Below, piece after piece: positions 9,224 through 17,270 of a stretch of 64,000 nucleotides of DNA (the first letter of the stretch is position 1; every line of letters begins with the position of its first letter). Source of the stretch: JAOUEA01 sp963762075 (lineage in GTDB: Bacteria; Actinomycetota; UBA4738; HRBIN12); contig CAVXJC010000006.1 in assembly GCA_963762075.1 (NCBI GenBank), positions 514,591 through 578,590 on the forward strand, in the 5' to 3' direction. The position numbers and the translations under genes are program-made. Below the pieces are notes generated by a model, which ran no database searches, was not told the DNA's origin, and saw only the letters and a list, made by a program, of their open reading frames with translations.

Positions 9224-10471
9224 TCAGCCCGTGGGGATCTCGGGTGTCGAGCCCGATTCGTCGAGCCCGAAGCGGTCGTGCACGACCCTTACCGCTCGCT
9301 CACCATCGGCCTCGCGGATCACGCACGATATACGGATCGGCGATGTGGAGATCATCTCGATGTTGATGCCTTGGCCGGCGAGCGAATCGAACATGTCGGC
9401 GGCCACCCCCGGGTGCGTCTTCATGCCAGCGCCCACGAGTGAGAGCTTCGCGATGTCGTCGTCGATCGTGTACGAGTCGGCGCCGATCTCCTTCACGAGG
9501 CGCTCCATCACGCTGGCGACCCGCGGCAGATCCGCACGAGGGGCTGTGAACGACAGATCAGTGGCGCCCGCATGCGACACGTTCTGCACGATCATGTCGA
9601 TCGAGATGGCATCGTCGGCGATCGCCTTGAATACCGTTGCCGCCATCCCCGGCCGGTCGGGCACGCGGTCGAGCGTCACCTTCGCTTCGTCGGTGTCGAG
9701 CGCCACACCCGAGATCAGCACGCCTTCCATCGGTTCATCGACCTCCTGGACCCATGTTCCCTGCTCGTCGTCGAACGACGACCGTACGTGCAGGCGCACG
9801 CCCGTGCGACGCGCGTACTCGACCGAGCGCGATTGCAACACGTTCGCACCCGCAGCCGCCAACTCGAGCATCTCGTCGTAGCTCACGACGTCGAGCTTGC
9901 GCGCCGCCGCGACGATGCGAGGGTCGGTCGTGTAGATGCCGGCCACGTCGCTGTAGATCTCACACACCTCCGCCCCGATCGCCGCGGCCATCGCGACCGC
10001 CGTGAGATCGGAGCCTCCTCGGCCGAGGGTCGTGATCTCGAACTGGCTGACACTCAGTCCCTGGAAGCCCGCGAGCACCACGACGTTGCCCGCACCAAGG
10101 GCCTCGAGGATGCGCCCTGGACGGATCTCGACGATCTTGGCTTGCCCGTGCTGGTGGTCGGTCATGATGCCCGCTTGCGACCCGGTGTAGCTCGCCGCCC
10201 GGCACCCTCTGGCGTTGATCGCGATGCCGAGCAACGACATCGCGATGCGCTCCCCGGCGGTGAGCAGCATGTCGAGCTCACGAGGATCGGGCACGGTCGC
10301 GATCTCGGTCGCCATGGCGAGCAGCTCATCGGTCGTGTGGCCCATCGCCGAGACCACGACCACGACGTCGTTGCCGCTCTCGCGAGCGTGCACGACCCGA
10401 TCGGCAACAGCCTCGATACGCTCGACCGACTCGACCGAGGTGCCGCCGTACTTCTGGACGATGATGGGCAC
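9224..10471 (-). CDS. lysC: Aspartate kinase
   Basis: Aspartokinase phosphorylates aspartate as the first step to Lys, Thr, Met and diaminopimelate. The 415-residue protein begins VPIIVQKYGGTSV, the substrate/ATP motif, and carries GRGGSDLTA in the kinase domain (about 200 residues in). Two C-terminal ACT domains follow (D-R-P-G-M-A and a second ending in S-T-S-P-I-R-I-S), the feedback-inhibition module. The GTG start has a GAGGAG site 9 bases upstream; the open frame extends far upstream but only as non-coding frame within the peptidase gene. In many actinobacteria an internal start makes a separate beta subunit; I cannot tell here. Broken asd lies two genes downstream. Confidence 0.95.
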   Translation of the reverse strand: MPIIVQKYGGTSVESVERIEAVADRVVHARESGNDVVVVVSAMGHTTDELLAMATEIATVPDPRELDMLLTAGERIAMSLLGIAINARGCRAASYTGSQAGIMTDHQHGQAKIVEIRPGRILEALGAGNVVVLAGFQGLSVSQFEITTLGRGGSDLTAVAMAAAIGAEVCEIYSDVAGIYTTDPRIVAAARKLDVVSYDEMLELAAAGANVLQSRSVEYARRTGVRLHVRSSFDDEQGTWVQEVDEPMEGVLISGVALDTDEAKVTLDRVPDRPGMAATVFKAIADDAISIDMIVQNVSHAGATDLSFTAPRADLPRVASVMERLVKEIGADSYTIDDDIAKLSLVGAGMKTHPGVAADMFDSLAGQGINIEMISTSPIRISCVIREADGERAVRVVHDRFGLDESGSTPEIPTG

Positions 10472-10512
10472 GCCGCGTCGCTCCTCGCCGTCGTGCGATC
10501 CCGAGTCCGAGT

Positions 10513-12600
10513 CTAGCCGCGGGCACCGCCGGTACCGGGAACGGCGAGCGCGCGGTGGAGGAAGTCGACCTCGATCTGGAGCATCGCCTCTGCGGCCGCG
10601 GGCTCGACCGGGCGGTGCGTGATGCCGCTGAGCGGGATCATCGTGTGGGGGCAGCCGGCTTCCATGAGAGCCTTGGTCATGCGGAGCGAGTGCGCGACGA
10701 AAACGTTGTCGTCGGCGATGCCATGGATCAGCAGCAGGTCTCCTTGCAGCTTCGGAGCGTCGGGGATGAGGTCGGCGTTGGCGTAGGCCTCGACGTCGGC
10801 ATCGGGCATGCCGAGGTAGCGCTCGGTGTAGTGCGTGTCGTACAGACGCATGTCGGTCACCGGCGCCCCCGAGATGCCGGCGCGGAACACGTCGGGCCGA
10901 CGCAGCAGGGCGGCAAGGGTCAGGTACCCCCCGTAGGACCATCCCCTGATCGCGACCCGGGAGAGATCGAGGAACGTGAATCGCTCGGCTGCCGCGCGCA
11001 AACCCTCGACCTGGTCCTCGAGCGCCACATCGACGTAGCTCCGGTAGACCGACTGGTCCCAGTCGACACCGCGAAACGGAGTGCCGCGCCCGTCGATCAC
11101 GAGCACGGCGAAGCCTTGGTCGGCCAGCCATTGCGACTCGAGCAGCGGGCGCTGGGCGCGCACGACACGTCCCCAATGCGGCCCCCCGTATGGGTCGAGC
11201 AACACCGGCAGCGGCTCGGTGGGGTCGTGTCCGTCGGGCGTGAACATCGCAGTCCGCAGCTCTCTCGGTCCCGCCGAGAAGAACACCGGTTGGGCCACGA
11301 TCACCGGCGACTCCGCGACCAGCTCGAACACGTGCAGGGTCTCGCTGCCGCGGACGAGCCGCGCCCTGGCATGCGGCTCATCGACGGTCTCGGTGACGAG
11401 AACGGCGAGTTTTCCTGACGCCAGGCAGGTGTGCTGCCCCACGACATCGCTGATGCGCTCGAGCGAGCCGTCGGCGGCAAGCTTCCACACGTGCATCTCG
11501 GTAGGCTCGCGGGTGGCCGTGAACCACACGTCGTCGGCCGCCTCGATGACGGAGTCGACCTGCAGCCCGACCGGCGAGGCGGGATCGCCGTCGATCAGCA
11601 GCATCCGTGTGTCGTCGCGGTGACCAACGGTGAGCAGGCGCCCACCGGGAAGCCACGCCGGCACGCCCGGCGTGATGTGTGTCCACCGTTCGTCGGTATC
11701 AGACCACACGACCTCGGTCACACCGGTATCGGGATCGATCGCGAGCACCAGCATGTCGCGCTGAACTCTCGATTGCACGAGCGCGAGGGGTGGGCCTTCG
11801 TCGGTCCACGACACCGAGACTACGTACTCGAACGCGTCGCGGTCCCACGCGACGTCGGCGCGAGAACCGTCGATGCCGAGCACATGCAGGGTCACGTTCG
11901 AGTTCGCGGTGCCTGCCTGTGGGTAACGCACCTGGCGTGGCTCGGCGGCCGGATCGATCGGTGACGCGATATGCCAGACGCCGACCGGGCGATCGTCGAC
12001 ACGGCACGCGAGCAAGCGTTGCCCGTCGGGCGCCCACCAGTGGCCGCGCAGGCGTTCCATCTCTTCGGCCGCGATGAACTCTGCCACGCCCCACCGGACA
12101 TCGGCGTCGGGGTCCTCGGCCAGCACCGAGTCAACGCCCCGATCCAGGGCGATCGTGCGAAGGGCGCCGTCGGCCTCGTAGGCGACGCGCTCGCCGGTCG
12201 GATCGAGGCGCGGGTCGAACGGGTTCCCCGAGGTTTCGATCGCTCGCGTCTCACCGCTGACCAGGTCGGTGACGTGCAGCTGCCCGCCGGCAGCGAAGGT
12301 CGCACGCCGAAGACCGGGGTCGGTGTCGTACGACGTGACGCCCGACAGCGGCTCGCGTGCGCGTTCCCGGCGATCGAGCTCTTCCTGGGTGACGAGCTCC
12401 TCAGCCGCCGCGGGGTGGTACACCTCGCGTTCCTCGCCGGTCGCGACATCAAGCACCCAGAGACCCGCCACCGTGTCGTCGCCCGAGCGCGTTCGCAGGA
12501 AGCTGACGCGCGAACCGTCATCGGCGATGCGGAAGCCTCTCGGCAATCCGAGGTTGAACCCTCGCGTGCGCGCGAACTGCCGGGGGAACGACTCGGTCAC
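10513..12600 (-). CDS. S9 family peptidase (dipeptidyl peptidase IV / prolyl oligopeptidase-like)
   Basis: A 695-residue serine peptidase with an N-terminal beta-propeller and a C-terminal alpha/beta-hydrolase domain. Catalytic Ser555 lies in GWSYGG, Asp630 in H-G-I-A-D-D-N-V and His662 in G-I-T-H-R-P. The propeller contains the Glu-Glu pair region A-A-E-E-M-E-R, used by DPP IV enzymes to hold the substrate N-terminus, so aminodipeptidase activity is likely. No signal peptide is seen, suggesting a cytoplasmic enzyme. The GTG start overlaps the stop of the MOSC gene by 4 bases (GTGA), so those two are coupled. Confidence 0.88.
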   Translation of the reverse strand: MTESFPRQFARTRGFNLGLPRGFRIADDGSRVSFLRTRSGDDTVAGLWVLDVATGEEREVYHPAAAEELVTQEELDRRERAREPLSGVTSYDTDPGLRRATFAAGGQLHVTDLVSGETRAIETSGNPFDPRLDPTGERVAYEADGALRTIALDRGVDSVLAEDPDADVRWGVAEFIAAEEMERLRGHWWAPDGQRLLACRVDDRPVGVWHIASPIDPAAEPRQVRYPQAGTANSNVTLHVLGIDGSRADVAWDRDAFEYVVSVSWTDEGPPLALVQSRVQRDMLVLAIDPDTGVTEVVWSDTDERWTHITPGVPAWLPGGRLLTVGHRDDTRMLLIDGDPASPVGLQVDSVIEAADDVWFTATREPTEMHVWKLAADGSLERISDVVGQHTCLASGKLAVLVTETVDEPHARARLVRGSETLHVFELVAESPVIVAQPVFFSAGPRELRTAMFTPDGHDPTEPLPVLLDPYGGPHWGRVVRAQRPLLESQWLADQGFAVLVIDGRGTPFRGVDWDQSVYRSYVDVALEDQVEGLRAAAERFTFLDLSRVAIRGWSYGGYLTLAALLRRPDVFRAGISGAPVTDMRLYDTHYTERYLGMPDADVEAYANADLIPDAPKLQGDLLLIHGIADDNVFVAHSLRMTKALMEAGCPHTMIPLSGITHRPVEPAAAEAMLQIEVDFLHRALAVPGTGGARG

Positions 12601-13145
12601 ACGCGATCCTCGGCTGCGCCGAGCTTGACGACAGCGTCGCCGACCCGAACCGTTCCGCCCTCGACGACGAGTGCGTTCATGCCACGAAGCCGCGCGGCCC
12701 TTCCTTCTCGGGAGCTCACGAATCGGAGGGCCTCGTCGCCGAATCGAGACGAAAACTTCGAGCATCCCGTATGCGGCTTGGAGCTCGCTTCCAGCAGCGC
12801 CTCGCCGATGCGGAGCCTGGTTCCGGGAGGCAGGTTCGCCAGGCTCAGGTCCAGGTCGACGAAGAGCTGGTCGCCTGCGAGCGGCCACCGATCGACATCG
12901 CCCGCCAGCAGCGCGATACACCGGACGTTCATCAGGGTGACCTCTGCGTCTGGGTTCGGACGCGGCCTCGAGCTCCATGAGTCGCCCACCACACCTCGGC
13001 CGGGCTCGATACGCGCCTCGGTCACGACCTCACGCTCGTCCTCGGCGGGTCGCCGCACGACCAACTCGAGCCTGCCCTCATCACGCGGCGACCCCAGGAT
13101 GTGCCCGAGCCCTTCCCGCAGCTCCTCGAGCCCGAGAACAGTCAC
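12597..13145 (-). CDS. MOSC domain protein
   Basis: A 182-residue protein of the MOSC family (the sulfur-carrier domain related to molybdenum cofactor sulfurase C-termini). The key segment is K-P-H-T-G-C-S-K-F with the conserved Cys, followed by G-x-x-A-L-R-F and a final beta-strand region V-R-V-G-D-A-V. The GTG start at 13145 is supported by GGGAGG 10 bases upstream; the long open frame upstream runs antisense to the dehydrogenase gene and is not coding. The substrate of bacterial stand-alone MOSC proteins is generally unknown; a role in sulfur transfer or N-hydroxylated compound reduction is family knowledge, not shown here. Confidence 0.82.
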   Translation of the reverse strand: MTVLGLEELREGLGHILGSPRDEGRLELVVRRPAEDEREVVTEARIEPGRGVVGDSWSSRPRPNPDAEVTLMNVRCIALLAGDVDRWPLAGDQLFVDLDLSLANLPPGTRLRIGEALLEASSKPHTGCSKFSSRFGDEALRFVSSREGRAARLRGMNALVVEGGTVRVGDAVVKLGAAEDRV

Positions 13146-13188
13146 GTGAGATCGCCTCCCCGTTCGGATCGGTGGACGCCATCGAACG

Positions 13189-13194
13189 TACCAT
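13189..13194 (+). promoter_or_regulatory. -10 element, leaderless start of dehydrogenase gene
   Basis: TACCAT followed by exactly 6 bases (CGCGTC) and then the ATG at 13201. This is the TANNNT-N6-start pattern of leaderless actinobacterial transcripts; no Shine-Dalgarno sequence is present. Confidence 0.6.
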
Positions 13195-13200
13195 CGCGTC

Positions 13201-14223
13201 ATGCGCGCTTGGCTCCTGCACGGGACCGACGGCCCCGAGTCGTATGCGCTCGGCGACATACCGACGCCCGAGCCCGGGGTCGGTGAGGTGCGGGTGGCGC
13301 TGCGTGCATCGGCCTTGAACCATCTCGATCTATGGGTGTCTCGGGGCCTGCCCGCTCCGCCCTCATCGCCCCACGTCGGCGGCGCCGACGGGGCCGGCGT
13401 CATCGATGCGATCGGTGGAGGCGTCGACGACGTCGCGGTCGGTGACGAGGTCGTGATCGATCCGTCCACGTCGTGCGGCACCTGCTCGTCGTGCCTGCGC
13501 GGCGACGTACCGTTCTGTCGCGATTTCCGCATCATCGGCGAGCACCGCTCGGGGACCCACGGCGAAGCGGTCGTCGTGCCGGCCGAGAACGTGCGATCGA
13601 AGCCATCGCCGCTCTCGTGGGAGCGGGCCGCCGCGTCGGGACTCGTGACTTCGTCGGCGTTGCGGATGCTCCGCCGCGCGCGGTTCGAACCTGGAGCCGA
13701 CGTGCTCGTCGTCGGAGTAGGCGGCGGCACGTCGAGCGCCGCCCTGCTGCTGGCCCTCGCGCTCGGCGCCGGCACCGTCTGGGTGACCTCCCGCGACGAG
13801 CGCAAGCTGTCTTGGGCGGTCGATCACGGCGCGGCGGGAGGCTGGATCACCTCGGAGCCATACGACGAGGGCGTTCGCCAGGCGACCGAAGGCCGAGGCG
13901 TCGACGTCGTCGTCGACAACGTCGGCTCCATCACGTTCGCGCGATCGCTCCGCTCGCTCACTCGAGGCGGGCGCCTCGTGACGAACGGATCGACAACCGG
14001 CCGAACCGCCGAGCTGCACCTTCCGGCGTTGTTCTGGAGACAGCTCGAGGTGATCGGTTCGACGATGAACGATCACAGGGAGTTCGCCGACGCCATGCAG
14101 CTCGTCGGCAGCGGAACGGTCGAGATCCCGATCGACGCGACCTATCCGTTCGAGGCATTTCCCACGGCACTGGCGAGGCTCGACTCGGGGGACCATCTCG
14201 GCAAGATCGTGCTCGGCCGCTGA
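13201..14223 (+). CDS. Zinc-binding alcohol dehydrogenase (MDR superfamily)
   Basis: A 340-residue medium-chain dehydrogenase/reductase. The structural zinc loop is complete (C92, C95, C98, C106 in S-C-G-T-C-S-S-C then F-C). The first catalytic-zinc ligand position reads N-H-L-D (N40-H41) instead of Cys, as in quinone-oxidoreductase-like members, so catalytic zinc may be absent. The cofactor motif is V-G-V-G-G-G-T-S-S, and the NADP/NAD discriminating region follows at W-V-T-S-R-D. The substrate is unknown. It is a single-gene unit with a probable leaderless promoter, followed by the sigma factor gene. Confidence 0.85.
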   Translation: MRAWLLHGTDGPESYALGDIPTPEPGVGEVRVALRASALNHLDLWVSRGLPAPPSSPHVGGADGAGVIDAIGGGVDDVAVGDEVVIDPSTSCGTCSSCLRGDVPFCRDFRIIGEHRSGTHGEAVVVPAENVRSKPSPLSWERAAASGLVTSSALRMLRRARFEPGADVLVVGVGGGTSSAALLLALALGAGTVWVTSRDERKLSWAVDHGAAGGWITSEPYDEGVRQATEGRGVDVVVDNVGSITFARSLRSLTRGGRLVTNGSTTGRTAELHLPALFWRQLEVIGSTMNDHREFADAMQLVGSGTVEIPIDATYPFEAFPTALARLDSGDHLGKIVLGR

Positions 14224-14348
14224 ATGGAACCACCACGGGCCGCGCACGCGTCACAACCGTGTCACACGCCGGTACCCCCGCGGCATGTCCTGGTCGTACT
14301 GCTCCACGTATCGCCCGGCCCCGCGGGACGGACACGAGAGGTGAGGCC

Positions 14349-14936
14349 GTGCTCGAAGAGCGCACCGATTCCGAGCTGCTGATCGCATCGCGCACCGAAC
14401 CAGAAGCATTCACCGAGCTCTACCGGCGTCACGCCGAGGATCTGCTGCGCTACTTCGCACGGCGCACCCTCGATCCCGAGACGGCGGCCGAGCTGACCGC
14501 CGAGACGTTCGCCGAAGCGTTCGCTTCGCGCGCCAACTATCGAGACCAAGGGGTGAACGGCGTGGCATGGCTCTACGGCATCGCCCGACACCGGCTCGGA
14601 CGGTTCTTCCGCAGCGGCCGCGTCGAGGCCGCAGCCCGCCGCAGGCTCGGCATGCCCGAGCGCGACCTCGCTCCCCAGGACTACGAGCGCATCGAAGACC
14701 TGATCGACTTCGCACCGATCCGCGAGGCTCTGGTCGAAGCGCTCGACACGCTGAACGAAGAGCAGCGCGACGCCCTTCGCCTGCGGGTGATCGACGGCCT
14801 CGGATACGCCGAAGTCGCCGAACGCCTGAAGTGCACGGAACAGAACGCCCGACAGCGGGTGAGCCGGGGCCTGAGGAAGATCGCACTGCTGCTGCAGGAA
14901 CGTGGATTGCAGCTCACCACGGAGGTTGAGACATGA
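14349..14936 (+). CDS. ECF-type RNA polymerase sigma factor
   Basis: A 195-residue sigma-70 family factor with only regions 2 and 4. Region 2 (about residues 17-75) includes F-T-E-L-Y-R-R-H-A-E-D-L-L-R-Y and E-L-T-A-E-T-F-A-E-A-F; region 4 (about 130-185) includes R-V-I-D-G-L-G-Y-A-E-V-A-E-R-L-K-C-T. GTG at 14349 was chosen because GAGAGGTGAGG lies just upstream and the protein then has the usual N-terminus; the longer open frame is the shadow of the dehydrogenase gene. Its stop overlaps the ATG at 14933 (ATGA), coupling it to the following membrane protein, which is placed where an anti-sigma factor would be. Confidence 0.9.
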   Translation: MLEERTDSELLIASRTEPEAFTELYRRHAEDLLRYFARRTLDPETAAELTAETFAEAFASRANYRDQGVNGVAWLYGIARHRLGRFFRSGRVEAAARRRLGMPERDLAPQDYERIEDLIDFAPIREALVEALDTLNEEQRDALRLRVIDGLGYAEVAERLKCTEQNARQRVSRGLRKIALLLQERGLQLTTEVET

Positions 14937-15040
14937 ACACCGACATCAAGGCACTGCAGTTGTTGGAACGAGACCTCGAGGCGGTCGCCGCGCGAGAGCG
15001 CGACCGGCTCGCCTCGCTCGAGCGGGCCCTCGACGGCGAT
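14933..15040 (+). other. N-terminal segment of the DUF4349 protein in a different frame
   Basis: The ATG overlapping the sigma-factor stop opens a strongly helical, charged segment (M-N-T-D-I-K-A-L-Q-L-L-E-R-D-L-E-A-V, to about residue 35) with actinobacterial third-position GC. It then continues in this frame only as Arg/Pro-rich sequence, whereas the next frame continues as the membrane protein. Removing one base near 15038-15042 joins the two into one protein, so this is most likely the true cytoplasmic N-terminus of the downstream gene. Confidence 0.55.
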
Positions 15041-16124
15041 GGACCTGGTGCGCCGCGCGCACCTTCCCCGGCGCGGACGCGGCGGTTCACACGCATGGAG
15101 CGGTATCGCCGCGGCCCTGGTCGCGGTGCTCGTGCTCGCAGGCGGGATCGGCTTCCTGTCACAGGGCGGAGGCTCGGGCAACGACGCCGAACCGGCGAGC
15201 GGAGGTTCGGACTCGGTCTCCAAGGGCGCTCTGCAAGCAACTCCGGCCCCCGCCCGCGAGGAGAGTGCTGCAGATCAAGCTGTGGCTCCCGGCACAGGTG
15301 GGTTCATAGAATCGCCGAACGAGCGCCTGCAAGCGGAGAACGATGCCGCGATGTCCTACCTCGGTCAAGCAGGTGGTGGAAACGCGGCCGACCCTGCCCC
15401 ACGCGAAGGAGTCGGGGCGATTCCCGCGACGCAGGGTGATCTCACGAAGATCGTCCGCGACGGACGCATCGGAATCGTGATCGCCGACGGTTCCTTCTCC
15501 AAGGGCGTCTCGCGCGTCACGCAGATCGCGCGGTCGACCGGTGGCTTCGTGCTCGAATCCACCTCGCGCGACGAGCGTTCCGGCACGCTGACCCTGCGCA
15601 TCCCGGCGAGGCGGTTCGACGACGCCATGCTCGCGCTCCGCGGGCTCGCCGACGAGCTCGATGGCGAGGTCGAGTTCCAAGACATCAGCGGGCAGGACGT
15701 CACGGCCGAGTTCATCGACCTCGGCGCCCGCCTCGAGATCCTGCAGGACCGACGGGATCTGCTCCGCGACATCCAGGCCGACGCGACCTCGTCGTCGGAG
15801 ATCCTGCGGCTCGCCGCGCTGATCGACGACGTGACCCTGCAGATCGAGAACATCCAGGGACGGCTGAACTTCCTGAAGGATCAGGTTGCCGAGGCCACGA
15901 TCAAGGTCGAGGTACGCGAACGCGACGTCGAGCGCGAGGATCCGAGCCCTGATCCTGAGAATCCGAGCCTCACCGACTCGTTCGAGCTCGCCCTCCAAGG
16001 ATTCCTGCGCATCGTCGGTGCGATCGTGATCGGCCTCGGCTACCTGATCCCGCTCGCTGTGATCGCGCTGCTCGTCTGGGGTGTGCTCACGCTGGTGCGG
16101 CGTCGCGATCGCGGAGCCAGCTGA
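15039..16124 (+). CDS. DUF4349 membrane protein, putative sigma-factor partner (N-terminus frame-shifted)
   Basis: The long open frame encodes about 361 residues: a first transmembrane helix (A-A-A-L-V-A-V-L-V-L-A-G-G-I), a low-complexity linker, a DUF4349 extracytoplasmic domain (from about D-L-T-K-I-V-R-D-G-R-I to the coiled coil), a coiled coil around I-D-D-V-T-L-Q-I-E-N-I-Q, and a second transmembrane helix near the C-terminus with a basic tail. The ATG at 15039 has no ribosome site; the genuine start is probably the sigma-coupled ATG at 14933 with a frame break between. Its position and topology suggest it controls or responds to the sigma factor, but no ZAS or RskA motif is visible. The 3' end overlaps the convergent DUF4272 gene by 38 bases. 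Confidence 0.78.
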   Translation: MDLVRRAHLPRRGRGGSHAWSGIAAALVAVLVLAGGIGFLSQGGGSGNDAEPASGGSDSVSKGALQATPAPAREESAADQAVAPGTGGFIESPNERLQAENDAAMSYLGQAGGGNAADPAPREGVGAIPATQGDLTKIVRDGRIGIVIADGSFSKGVSRVTQIARSTGGFVLESTSRDERSGTLTLRIPARRFDDAMLALRGLADELDGEVEFQDISGQDVTAEFIDLGARLEILQDRRDLLRDIQADATSSSEILRLAALIDDVTLQIENIQGRLNFLKDQVAEATIKVEVRERDVEREDPSPDPENPSLTDSFELALQGFLRIVGAIVIGLGYLIPLAVIALLVWGVLTLVRRRDRGAS

Positions 16125-16677
16125 GCGCCCGGAACCGTTCGGCTGCTGCCGAGGCCACATGCGCGTCTTGTCCCGCGCGGCCCTCGGTGGCGCCGAACCA
16201 GGCGTCTGCTTCGAGCCATGCGGTCTCGATCTCGTTGTGGGGCCGCAGCCGGCCGTGTGAGCGGAACGCATCGACCGACCCGTAGCGCGTGATCGCCCCG
16301 TCGAGGTGCTGTTGTTCGAACTCGAGCCCGTACGGGGGCATGCGCTCCAGGTGATGGAGCGCCCAGAGCAGGGTGCCGAGCGCTTCCTTGCGCCACATCG
16401 CATCGGCCACAGCCTCGCGTGGCCACGACCCTGAGGGCGACTCGAGAAGCGACCGTTCGGCGGCGGTGACCGCGGGCCAAACGGCCTCGCGTTCGAGCCA
16501 GTCGTCGGTCTCTCGGCGTGCCGCCTCGGCTTGTCTGACACGGCCCGGATCGCCCTCCGACTCGTTCACGACGAACTCGATTGAGCCCCGACGCACGAAC
16601 GCGTACAGCACGAGTGCCCGGTCGCTCACCTCATCAACGGTCGGCCTCGTCACGTCGGGGTCGCCTCGACGCCTCAC
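16087..16677 (-). CDS. DUF4272 domain protein
   Basis: A 196-residue protein resembling the DUF4272 family: R-P-T-V-D-E-V-S-D-R-A-L-V-L-Y near the N-terminus, a W-L-E-R-E region, W-R-K-E-A-L-G-T-L-L-W-A-L in the middle and H-N-E-I-E-T at about 150. Function of the family is unknown. The start is GTG overlapping the recR stop (GTGA); a second in-frame GTG eight codons later is possible. Translational coupling to recR suggests co-expression with the recR-dnaX genes. Confidence 0.72.
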   Translation of the reverse strand: MRRRGDPDVTRPTVDEVSDRALVLYAFVRRGSIEFVVNESEGDPGRVRQAEAARRETDDWLEREAVWPAVTAAERSLLESPSGSWPREAVADAMWRKEALGTLLWALHHLERMPPYGLEFEQQHLDGAITRYGSVDAFRSHGRLRPHNEIETAWLEADAWFGATEGRAGQDAHVASAAAERFRALSWLRDRDAAPA

Positions 16678-17267
16678 ATCTCGCGACGGCCGTCCAGTGC
16701 CTGGGAGAGGGTCACCTCGTCGGCGTACTCGAGATCGCCGCCGACCGGCAGGCCGCTCGCGAGCCGGGTCACCCGCACCCCGACCGGCTTCAGCAGCGCC
16801 GCCACGTACATCGCCGTCGCGTTGCCCTCGAGGTTGGGGTTCGTCGCCACGATGACCTCGGTCACGTGGTCGCGTTCGACCCGGTCGAGCAGCTCCTGCA
16901 CGCGAAGATCGTCGGGCCCGACACCGTCGAGCGGGCTGATCGCACCGCCCAAGATGTGGAAGCGACCCTTGATGAGCGAGGTCTTCTCGATCGTGGCGGC
17001 GTCCTTCGGGTCCTCGACCACACAGAGCAGCGTGCGGTCGCGCGACTCATCGCGGCAGATGCGGCAGAGATCGCCCTCGGCCACGTTGCCGCATTCCCGA
17101 CAGAAAGCGATGCGATCCTTCGCCTGCACGATCGCGGCGGCGAGCCTCTTCGCGTCGGTGGGATCGGCCTTCACGAGCCAGAACGCGAGCCGCTGCGCCG
17201 ATTTCGGTCCGACGCCGGGAAGTCGCGCGAGCTCGTCGATCAGCTCCTGGATGGGACCTTCGTACAC
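16674..17267 (-). CDS. recR: Recombination mediator protein RecR
   Basis: RecR (197 residues, standard length) works with RecO/RecF to load RecA at gaps. The N-terminal helix-hairpin-helix (L-P-G-V-G-P-K-S-A-Q-R-L-A) is followed by a four-cysteine zinc finger (C-R-E-C-G-N ... C-R-I-C), and a Toprim domain with V-V-E-D-P-K-D and T-N-P-N-L-E-G-N-A-T, ending with a Walker-like S-G-L-P-V-G-G-D-L-E-Y. It lies 3 bases after dnaX, the conserved dnaX-recR arrangement. Confidence 0.96.
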   Translation of the reverse strand: MYEGPIQELIDELARLPGVGPKSAQRLAFWLVKADPTDAKRLAAAIVQAKDRIAFCRECGNVAEGDLCRICRDESRDRTLLCVVEDPKDAATIEKTSLIKGRFHILGGAISPLDGVGPDDLRVQELLDRVERDHVTEVIVATNPNLEGNATAMYVAALLKPVGVRVTRLASGLPVGGDLEYADEVTLSQALDGRREM

Positions 17268-17270
17268 CGA

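Noticed and set aside
10472..10512. Lysine riboswitch before lysC
   Set aside because: Only about 40 bases separate lysC from the upstream gene, far too short for a lysine riboswitch.
15030..15045. Programmed ribosomal frameshift at the start of the DUF4349 gene
   Set aside because: No slippery heptamer or downstream structure is evident and similar breaks occur in unrelated genes, so a sequence indel is simpler.
15159..16541. Minus-strand frame of 460 codons across DUF4349 and DUF4272 genes
   Set aside because: Only shadows of the two genes; no domain recognised.
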